Shown: positions 58,740 through 64,000 of the stretch, piece after piece | How the letters are laid out: each line of letters opens with the position of its first letter | How positions within the stretch are numbered: the stretch's first letter is position 1 | DNA from: Saccharomonospora glauca K62 | Lineage (GTDB): Bacteria; Actinomycetota; Actinomycetes; Mycobacteriales; Pseudonocardiaceae | Length of the DNA: 64,000 bases | Assembly: GCF_000243395.2 (NCBI RefSeq) | Contig: NZ_CM001484.1 | Location: 4,357,450 to 4,421,449 of the forward strand | Direction of reading: 5' to 3' | The notes under the pieces: generated by a model | What the model was told of the DNA's origin: nothing | Databases searched by the model: none | What the model saw: the letters and a program-made list of their open reading frames with translations, nothing else | Translations under genes and position numbers: made by a program

Positions 58740-59975
58740 TCAGGCGGCGGGTTCGACGGAGGTCCGCATGTGCCTGGCGTAGGTGCGATCGTGATCGAGG
58801 AGCCGCGCGAGCCGTTCGGCGTACCGCTCCCGCACCAACGCTCCGAGACGTTCCTGCACCAACGTCGCCCCCGGCACGCACCGCCGCACGGTCTCGGCGG
58901 CGAAGTTGCCCGCCGCGGCCAGCAGCACGCCCGCCTGCGCCAGCGGGTCGTCCGGAAGCCCGAGGAAGTCGGAATTGGTCTTGCCCAACACGAGCCGACT
59001 GATGGAGCCGTGGAGCCGGACGGCCAACTCACCCCACACCTTGCCCAGCGGCCCCCGTCCACCGATCTCGGCGTAGGAACGCAACAACGCCGCCGCGAGC
59101 CGCCGCGAGTCCTCGTCGGGCCCGAACTCCGTGACCATCAGCAGCCACCACAACCGCCAGGCGTCGTCCTCGGTGGCGGGAAGCAGCTCGTCGTCGACTC
59201 CCATCAACCATCCGACGTAGCGCCAGAGGTGGATGATGTCGGCGCGCTCCGACTCGGAATAACGCACCCCGAGCGCCTGCATGCCCACGACGTACACCAG
59301 CGAGAAGAGCAGCAGCGTGCCCGCCGTCTGCACCTGGTTGATCGGCCGGTCCCACGAGGAGTAGTCCCAGTCCTCCCGGCGGTTCATCGCCGCCCGGACG
59401 TACGCGTGCACGAGCCGGACTCGCAGTGCGGAGGCATACCCCACGCCGCCGATTCGCAGCGCGCCGGGCGTGGTGACGTCGAGCCACCAACGGGTCGTCT
59501 CGATCAGCCTGCGGCTGGCGGCGTGCTCGATCTCGCCCGTGCCGACGAGCGGCTTCGTGGCGCGCGAGGCCAGGTAGCCGCCCATCAACGCCATGTCACC
59601 CAACGGGAAGAGGCTCAGCACCCCGGTGCGCACGATGGCGCGAGCGCCCCGTTCGAGTCTGCGCTGGTCGACCCAGTACGGCGTGGCCTCGACACGACGG
59701 AAGAAGTCGACGAGCTCACGTGGTGGGTCGTCGAGGCTGTCGATGCCCCGCTCGGCCGCCTCGTCGAACAGCGCGCGCCCACGGCCCCGTGGCATCGCCC
59801 GCGTCATCTCGACCACCGCGTCGGCGAGCGGGTCTTCCCGCTGGGCGAATTCGCGCAGCCGGCGCCGTTGCCGTTCGGTGCTTCGGATGTCGCCGCGTGC
59901 GAACAACCGGGCGGCGATGCGGAAACCGCCCTCACGCAACAGCTCCGGCTCCGGCAGCCGCTCGTCGGCCTTCAT
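58740..59975 (-). CDS. Oxygenase MpaB-family (DUF2236) protein
   Basis: This 411-residue helical protein of the DUF2236/latex-clearing-protein fold binds heme b. Candidate heme-region motifs are GDMALMGGYLASRATKPLVG, EHAASRRLIETTRWWLDV, RVRLVHAYVRAAMNRRED and LWRYVGWLMGVDDELLPATE. Relatives oxidise peptide tyrosines (MpaB) or cleave rubber. ATG 59975 is preferred over GTG 59993: a TTGACC -35 and an operator-like TGACAAC-N4-GTTGTCA place transcription start near it. The same operator type precedes the lipase at 20340. Confidence 0.82.
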   Translation of the reverse strand: MKADERLPEPELLREGGFRIAARLFARGDIRSTERQRRRLREFAQREDPLADAVVEMTRAMPRGRGRALFDEAAERGIDSLDDPPRELVDFFRRVEATPYWVDQRRLERGARAIVRTGVLSLFPLGDMALMGGYLASRATKPLVGTGEIEHAASRRLIETTRWWLDVTTPGALRIGGVGYASALRVRLVHAYVRAAMNRREDWDYSSWDRPINQVQTAGTLLLFSLVYVVGMQALGVRYSESERADIIHLWRYVGWLMGVDDELLPATEDDAWRLWWLLMVTEFGPDEDSRRLAAALLRSYAEIGGRGPLGKVWGELAVRLHGSISRLVLGKTNSDFLGLPDDPLAQAGVLLAAAGNFAAETVRRCVPGATLVQERLGALVRERYAERLARLLDHDRTYARHMRTSVEPAA

Positions 59976-60012
59976 GACAACGAGTGTTGTCACTTTGCGT
60001 TCGAAAGGTCAA
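59975..60012 (-). promoter_or_regulatory. Promoter and operator of the MpaB-family gene
   Basis: TGACAAC-GAGT-GTTGTCA (59975-59992) is a perfect 7-bp inverted repeat with a 4-nt centre. It overlaps the start codon and the -10 of a promoter with -35 TTGACC (60012-60007) and AACACT (59988-59983) at 18 nt. Transcription would begin near 59976, at the ATG. Confidence 0.55.
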
Positions 60013-60044
60013 GGGCGATCAAACCATCCCCAACCACTACGAGG

Positions 60045-60070
60045 CGTTGATCTGCGGAAGCAGATCAACG
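60045..60070. other. Hairpin with GGAA tetraloop
   Basis: CGTTGATCTGC (60045-60055) and its exact complement (60060-60070) form an 11-bp stem closed by GGAA, a GNRA-type tetraloop. It has no U tract and no gene ending next to it, so it is not an obvious terminator. Confidence 0.6.
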
Positions 60071-60241
60071 ACCGACACGTGCCGTTCCAGCCAACGACCG
60101 CGAGCTGCAGCGCCACGGACACCCGCTCGGGGCTCGCACACCGCTCCTCTGGCCACCTGACTGGGGCAGCTGGCGCCCACCGCAACGGGTGATTTGCGAC
60201 TCACCCCACCTCCGGCGCAACCCCAGGCGAGCCAGCAAACC

Positions 60242-60282
60242 CAACATGTAGATATAAAATCCTCGCAGGGCACTACATGTTG
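60242..60282. promoter_or_regulatory. Long-spaced inverted repeat around an AT-rich core
   Basis: CAACATGTAG (60242-60251) and CTACATGTTG (60273-60282) form a perfect 10-bp inverted repeat separated by 21 bp, so the arm centres are 31 bp (three helical turns) apart. The spacer contains the -10-like TAAAAT (60255-60260). It is about 150 bp upstream of the antitoxin. Confidence 0.45.
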
Positions 60283-60432
60283 CGATGATGCACCAGTGTC
60301 TCGCTACGGTCACAAGTTCTGACAAATGCAGCATGTTTCGGATATTTCGATTAGCCTAATGAAGTGGTGCCGGAACAGACGACACCACACAGCCGCTGCG
60401 GCGGACACCTACGTCTCCCGGGGGAGAAGGCC

Positions 60433-60924
60433 ATGTCCACCACTCTTGATCAGCGCACCGTCTTACCACCAGATGAGTCCGAGCTTCGCGAGGAGCTGGA
60501 GCGCCTGGCTGATGTGCTGCACGCGCGGACAGTCGACCGACCCCTGACTCGCGTTGCCCGGCTGGTCGGGCCCGACGGCGGGCAAGTGGAGCTACCGGAA
60601 GAGCTTTATCAGCTTCTTCTCCAGGTGGTCGATGACCTGAACAACGGCCTCGCAGTAGTGATCCAGCCGTCGAACGCAGTATTGACCACCCAGGAAGCCG
60701 CCGACCTTCTTCACATCTCGCGTCCCACCCTGGTCAAGCTGCTCGAGCGTGGCGAGATCGAGTATCACAAGGTGGGTCGCCATCGGCGCATCTACCTGCG
60801 CGACGTACTCGAATACGACGAGCGGGTGCGCCACGAACGCGAGGCTGCTCTCGATGAGATGGCCCGCGAGTCAGCCCACGACGGTACATCCGACCGGATG
60901 ACTGGGTTCATATCGACCAGATAA
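60433..60924 (+). CDS. Excisionase-type DNA-binding protein, probable antitoxin
   Basis: This 163-residue protein has an N-terminal helical region and a MerR/excisionase helix-turn-helix (LTTQEAADLLHISRPTLVKL; LERGEIEYHKVGRHRRIYLR, about 84-120), with a charged C-terminal tail that could bind the toxin. ATG 60433 has GGGGAGAAGG upstream. The next gene encodes a PIN-domain protein 87 bp on, and the pair matches actinobacterial excisionase-PIN toxin-antitoxin modules. Codon 11 is the rare leucine codon TTA. The lower GC content suggests acquisition by transfer. Confidence 0.82.
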   Translation: MSTTLDQRTVLPPDESELREELERLADVLHARTVDRPLTRVARLVGPDGGQVELPEELYQLLLQVVDDLNNGLAVVIQPSNAVLTTQEAADLLHISRPTLVKLLERGEIEYHKVGRHRRIYLRDVLEYDERVRHEREAALDEMARESAHDGTSDRMTGFISTR

Positions 60925-61011
60925 CAAAATGTGAGACGGGCGAGCGTCCCAACTCGCTCACCTCGCATTATGCAGCTCCCCCGAAACAGTGCGTAGTGCA
61001 CACTGCAAGGC

Positions 61012-61626
61012 GTGGCTTTTCCGGCGATCCTTGATGCTTGCGTATTAGTTCCCTACGACATAGCAGACCTGTTGCTTCGGCTCGCGCACGAGAAAACCTA
61101 CAGGCCCCTGTGGTCCTCAGACATCCTGAAGGAAACCGAGCGAACGCTAGTGACGAAGCTGGGCATGCCACCCGAGAAGGTCCACCGGCGCCTTCAGCGC
61201 ATGCGTCAGCACTTTCTCGACGCCGAGGTGGAGGGCTACGAGGACCTTATTGAGGCTATGACCTGCGACGAGAAGGACCGGCACGTGCTCGCGGCAGCTG
61301 TGCGCGCGAATGCCTCAGTTATCGTGACCGCGAATGTCAAAGACTTCCCCGCCTCATCGGTGGAGCCTTACGACATCAATGTGCTCAGCCCAGACGAGTT
61401 CCTGCTGGACCAGCTCGATCTCTACCCAAGCCGGACCATAAAGGTCCTGGAAAGACTCACCGCCGGGCGCCGCAACCCTCCGGAAACGCCTGCCATCTTC
61501 CTCGACAAGCTGCAGCCGTACGTGCCGGGTTTCGCAGGGGAGGCACGAAAATATCTTAGGGGGCCACGAATCCATCGCTTGCGCCCCTCGAAAGGAATGC
61601 TCCCGCCGCAGCGCCTGCCGCGCTGA
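61012..61626 (+). CDS. PIN-domain ribonuclease, probable toxin
   Basis: This 204-residue PIN-like nuclease probably cuts RNA in a metal-dependent way. The acidic residues fit the fold: Asp8 (PAILDACVLVP), Glu41 (LKETERTL), Asp86/Asp89 (CDEKDRHVLAAAV) and Asp111 (ANVKDFP). A C-terminal extension beyond the PIN core (KYLRGPRIHRLRPSKG) is basic. It starts at GTG 61012 and codon 12 is TTA. It follows the excisionase-type antitoxin; the gap of 87 bp is longer than in most such pairs, so it may have its own promoter. Confidence 0.82.
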   Translation: MAFPAILDACVLVPYDIADLLLRLAHEKTYRPLWSSDILKETERTLVTKLGMPPEKVHRRLQRMRQHFLDAEVEGYEDLIEAMTCDEKDRHVLAAAVRANASVIVTANVKDFPASSVEPYDINVLSPDEFLLDQLDLYPSRTIKVLERLTAGRRNPPETPAIFLDKLQPYVPGFAGEARKYLRGPRIHRLRPSKGMLPPQRLPR

Positions 61627-61893
61627 GCCACGCCCGCATGGTCAAAGTGTAGCCAATTCAAGAATTTCGGAACAGCGTTTTCAGGGTGCGCAATACTTCA
61701 CGCGCGTGGCGGACGGTAACGCGACCAATCAGAATTAGGACCATGAGATCGTCATGCCCCGCACATCCCCGAACCACGGGGCGCAAGCTGCCCCCTAATC
61801 AGGGCAAGTCCCGGCTTGCCTCCAAGCGACACACCGTCAGGGGGACACCCGCATGCCGTCGAGTGATCGGCATCGTGTATGATGTGAACTGCT

Positions 61894-61964
61894 GCGGATG
61901 TAGTTCAATGGTAGAACATCAGCTTCCCAAGCTGAGAACGCGGGTTCGATTCCCGTCATCCGCT
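61894..61964 (+). tRNA. tRNA-Gly (anticodon CCC)
   Basis: The 71-nt cloverleaf has acceptor stem GCGGATG/CATCCGC, D arm with AGTTCAATGGTAGAAC, anticodon stem CAGCT/AGCTG with loop TTCCCAA (anticodon CCC) and T arm CGGGTTCGATTCCCG. CCA is not encoded. It reads the codon GGG. A -10-like TATGAT (61878-61883) lies 10 nt upstream. The 268 bp between the PIN gene and this tRNA hold no other feature I can support. Confidence 0.95.
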
Positions 61965-61970
61965 CTCGGA

Positions 61971-62005
61971 ACGAAGCCCTCGGCCGGAAGGCTCGGGGGC
62001 TTCGT
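61971..62005 (+). terminator. Terminator after tRNA-Gly
   Basis: ACGAAGCCC (61971-61979) pairs with GGGCTTCGT (61997-62005); inner CGGCC/GGCTCG bases extend the stem around a GGAA loop. Confidence 0.75.
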
Positions 62006-62081
62006 CATTGTGGGCGGTGTTCGCGGCTCTCCGGCCGTCGAACGACCGCGATTGTCGGCCCTTCGGGGCAGGCTTACGGGT

Positions 62082-62666
62082 ATGACGCTCGACTTCGTTC
62101 CCGCCACCCGCGCGGTAGCGGATCTGCTGCCCCGAATCACCGATCTCGCCGCCCCGACCCCCTGCGAGCACTACACCGTGGCCGATCTCCTCGACCACCT
62201 CGACGGCCTCGCGTTCGCGTTCACCCTCGCCGCGCGTAAAGAGCCCGGGCCGGTGACCGACCAGCCGCCCGCGCCGAACGGCGCGAACCTGTCCGACGAC
62301 TGGCGCACGCGGCTCCCCGAGCGGCTGGAGGAACTCGCCCGTGCCTGGCGCGAGCCCGCGGCGTGGGAGGGAACGACGAAGGCCGGCGGCATAGAACTGT
62401 CCGGCGAGCAGGCGGGCCTCGTGGCCTTGACGGAGGTCGTGGTCCACGGCTGGGACCTGGCTCGCGCCACCGGCCAGTCCTACGACCCCGATCCTCGGGC
62501 CCTGACGCCCGTCCACGAACACACGAACGCGATCGCCGCCGCCGGGCCGGTGGAGGGCCTGTTCGGACCGGCCGTCGAGGTCCCCGCCGACGCGCCGCTG
62601 TTGGATCGCGTCATCGGCCTCACGGGGCGGGACCCGAAGTGGCGACCTCGCACGTCGACTCCGTGA
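62082..62666 (+). CDS. TIGR03086-type metal-binding protein (mycothiol/DinB-like fold)
   Basis: This 194-residue four-helix protein of the DinB/maleylpyruvate-isomerase superfamily has the N-terminal LPRITDLAAPTPCEHYTVAD and the metal His in LLDHLDGLAFAFTL, with HGWDLARATGQ carrying the second His-Asp site. Family members in mycothiol-producing actinobacteria may use that thiol in detoxification, but the substrate is unknown. The ATG at 62082 begins at the conserved first helix; an upstream in-frame extension runs through the tRNA and is rejected. Confidence 0.87.
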   Translation: MTLDFVPATRAVADLLPRITDLAAPTPCEHYTVADLLDHLDGLAFAFTLAARKEPGPVTDQPPAPNGANLSDDWRTRLPERLEELARAWREPAAWEGTTKAGGIELSGEQAGLVALTEVVVHGWDLARATGQSYDPDPRALTPVHEHTNAIAAAGPVEGLFGPAVEVPADAPLLDRVIGLTGRDPKWRPRTSTP

Positions 62667-62676
62667 CGTCGGCCTC

Positions 62677-63114
62677 TCAGCCGCCCACGAGATCCCGCAC
62701 GTACACCGGTTCGTCGTGCTTCGTTTTGCCCGTGTCGCGGAAACCGCAGCGACGCCAGAACCCCTCCGCGCTGTCGTCCCCCGGCACGAAGGTGGTCTCG
62801 ACCGACGTCCAGCCGCGCTCGCGCAGTTCCTCGACGAGCCGCTCCACGGCCTGTCGGCCGATACCCCTGCCCTGGTACGACGCGTCGATCATGAACCGTA
62901 CGAGGTACGGCACCCCGGTCTCGACCTCCACCAGGAGCACGCCCACCACGACGTCGTCGAGGTGGATCGCACGCAGAATGGCGTCCGGTTCGTAGTTCCC
63001 CTCGGCCACGGTGTAGGCGGCGGGGGCCACCAGCCGTTCCTGCCCCTCGGCCAACCTCAGCTCGCACACCGCCCGCACGGTGTCCCGAGTCACCGGCCGC
63101 AACGACACAGCCAT
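62677..63114 (-). CDS. GNAT-family N-acetyltransferase
   Basis: This 145-residue acetyl-CoA-dependent acyltransferase resembles spermidine/spermine or amino-sugar acetyltransferases: MAVSLRPVTRDTVRAVCELR at the start, YLVRFMIDASYQGRGIGRQA as the acetyl-CoA-binding motif A, and FVPGDDSAEGFWRRCGF near the end. The ATG at 63114 is the first within the conserved fold. The 227-bp gap to the next gene contains the third 21-bp repeat array. Confidence 0.88.
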   Translation of the reverse strand: MAVSLRPVTRDTVRAVCELRLAEGQERLVAPAAYTVAEGNYEPDAILRAIHLDDVVVGVLLVEVETGVPYLVRFMIDASYQGRGIGRQAVERLVEELRERGWTSVETTFVPGDDSAEGFWRRCGFRDTGKTKHDEPVYVRDLVGG

Positions 63115-63179
63115 GCGGGGAACCGTAGCCGTCTCGGGGCCGTTGTCACCACGAAATTCCGGAGGCCGACGTACCCGAG

Positions 63180-63236
63180 GTGCGAACACGCGTACGCAGA
63201 CTGCGGACACGCGTTCGTAAAGTGCGGACACGCGCG
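63180..63236. repeat. 21-bp tandem repeat array, locus 3
   Basis: Two copies at 63180-63200 and 63201-63221 and a partial copy at 63222-63236 share the core GCGGACACGCG (the first has GCGAACACGCG). The array lies between divergent genes, unlike loci 1 and 2. Confidence 0.85.
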
Positions 63237-63340
63237 GAAGAGGTTCGACGAACGGCCATCGGCCGGATGGCCGACGCGACGCGGCGAGACGGTCCGCTCG
63301 GCCGAGGTCGCCCGCCCCTCACCGGCCATAGCGTCAGGGC

Positions 63341-64000
63341 ATGACTTCGGCACAGGAGACAGCCCTGACGTACGGATTCGGCGCGTTCATGGTCGTGTGG
63401 GCGGTACTACTGATTCCCCAACTCATCAGCCACCATGCGAGGTTCGGGCGCGTCGACGTCCGGCGCGTGGTGGTGACCGGCGTCGTCACGCTGTACACCT
63501 GTCTCGCCGTGGCCGTGGTGTTGCTGCCCCTGCCCGAACCGGGGGACCCACGCCTGACGCAGACCGTGCAGCTCGTGCCGTTCCAATGGATCGCCGACGT
63601 GGGCACCGAACTCGACAAGTACGGACTGCCGGACTCCCACGCGCTGTTCACCCAGACGTTCCAGCAACTGGCGATGAACGTGCTGCTGTTCGTGCCGCTG
63701 GGCATGTTCACCGTGCTGCTGTGGAGGCGCGGGCCGGGGTTCGCGCTGCTGACGGGATTCGGGGTCTCGCTGGCGGTGGAGATCACGCAGCTCACCGCCA
63801 ATTTCGGCACCGCGCCGTATCCCTACCGCATCTTCGACGTGGACGACCTGATGGCCAACACGGCGGGTGCCGTACTCGGCTGGGTGGCCGCCGCCCTGTT
63901 CAGGTACCTACGACGGGTCACGAAGGAGGACGCCGCAGTCCGTGCCCCGGAAACCGCTCGGACCATGCCGCTCGCGGTGCCGCCTCGATCTCACCGAGCC
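63341..64000 (+). CDS. VanZ-family membrane protein, 3' end cut by window edge
   Basis: The frame is open from ATG 63341 to the window end (220 codons). The protein has about five membrane helices and the VanZ-like signature NVLLFVPLGMFTVLLWRRGP, SLAVEITQLTANF and FDVDDLMANTAGAVLGW. VanZ proteins affect teicoplanin resistance in enterococci; in actinobacteria the role is usually unknown. After the membrane part comes a basic, Pro-rich cytosolic tail that continues past the window. An upstream repeat array separates it from the divergent acetyltransferase. Confidence 0.87.
   Translation, partial: MTSAQETALTYGFGAFMVVWAVLLIPQLISHHARFGRVDVRRVVVTGVVTLYTCLAVAVVLLPLPEPGDPRLTQTVQLVPFQWIADVGTELDKYGLPDSHALFTQTFQQLAMNVLLFVPLGMFTVLLWRRGPGFALLTGFGVSLAVEITQLTANFGTAPYPYRIFDVDDLMANTAGAVLGWVAAALFRYLRRVTKEDAAVRAPETARTMPLAVPPRSHRA

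Larger units (their letters stand above)
59994..60432. other. Intergenic region upstream of the toxin-antitoxin pair
   Basis: No convincing gene lies here. GC content is clearly lower than in the neighbours from about 60040. The region holds the MpaB promoter, a GGAA-loop hairpin, the CAACATGTAG inverted repeat, and the small palindrome ATTAG-C-CTAAT (60350-60360) about 73 bp upstream of the antitoxin start. CTGACA at about 60330 may be a -35 element. Confidence 0.6.

Noticed and set aside
60065-60334. Small minus-strand genes in the gap before the antitoxin
   Set aside because: No ribosome binding site, no domain, and the frames cross the inverted repeats and promoter-like region.
61894-61964. 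tRNA-Gly as attachment site of an integrated element carrying the toxin-antitoxin pair
   Set aside because: I see no integrase gene and no second copy of the tRNA 3' end near 60000; the pair also lies on the 5' side of the tRNA.

Overview
The window is a very GC-rich stretch of an actinobacterial chromosome. It most resembles a member of the Pseudonocardiaceae such as Saccharomonospora or Amycolatopsis; this is inference from gene content, not a database match. Pointers are the many GTG starts, GTGA/ATGA start-stop overlaps, F420-type and mycothiol-type enzyme families, type VII (ESX) secretion genes, SigE-family sigma factors, HspR/HAIR heat-shock control and a DasR-type operator. Many genes occur as a loose block in Mycobacterium tuberculosis around Rv0321-Rv0384c (dcd, the Rv0338c Fe-S reductase, dnaK-grpE-dnaJ-hspR, purA, Rv0358, DUF3151, fba, DedA, an RNA methyltransferase, pyrE, clpB), so most of the window is conserved core chromosome.

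Layout. 1-11 kb: a partial aldehyde dehydrogenase, an IclR regulator, a second aldehyde dehydrogenase, purB, a TetR regulator, an ECF sigma factor with a membrane partner, threonine aldolase plus HAD phosphatase, and an aminotransferase. 11-15.5 kb: a minus-strand ESX cargo cassette (PE-like, PPE-like, EspG chaperone, EspC/WXG-like protein, and a WXG100 protein fused to a lytic transglycosylase). 15.6-26.8 kb: purD, a secreted phosphodiesterase, purA, a secreted lipase, an HNH lipoprotein, DUF3151, fba and redox enzymes. 26.9-38.2 kb: a second SigE-type sigma factor, nagA under a DasR-type operator, a glycolate-oxidase-like flavoprotein, DedA, a sugar-kinase pair divergent from a LacI regulator, an RNA methyltransferase and pyrE. 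38.3-48.5 kb: the heat-shock block, with clpB and dnaK-grpE-dnaJ-hspR preceded by HAIR operators and separated by an alanine/glycine symporter and a flavohemoglobin-like protein. 48.8-60 kb: PEBP, regulators, SMR efflux, an Fe-S reductase, an orphan DUF742 protein, an AidB-like dehydrogenase, a CAP-domain protein, dcd and an MpaB-family protein. 60-62 kb: a lower-GC island with an excisionase-like antitoxin and a PIN toxin, next to tRNA-Gly(CCC). The window ends in a VanZ-family gene.

The most notable non-coding signals are: a 21-bp tandem repeat family at three intergenic sites, one copy of which forms a terminator stem; a shared operator TGACAAC-N4-GTTGTC upstream of two unrelated genes about 40 kb apart; a 14-bp perfect RNA hairpin that buries the ribosome binding site of the DUF2784-methyltransferase pair; a 22-bp LacI operator; three HAIR elements; and a DasR-type site overlapping a leaderless promoter.
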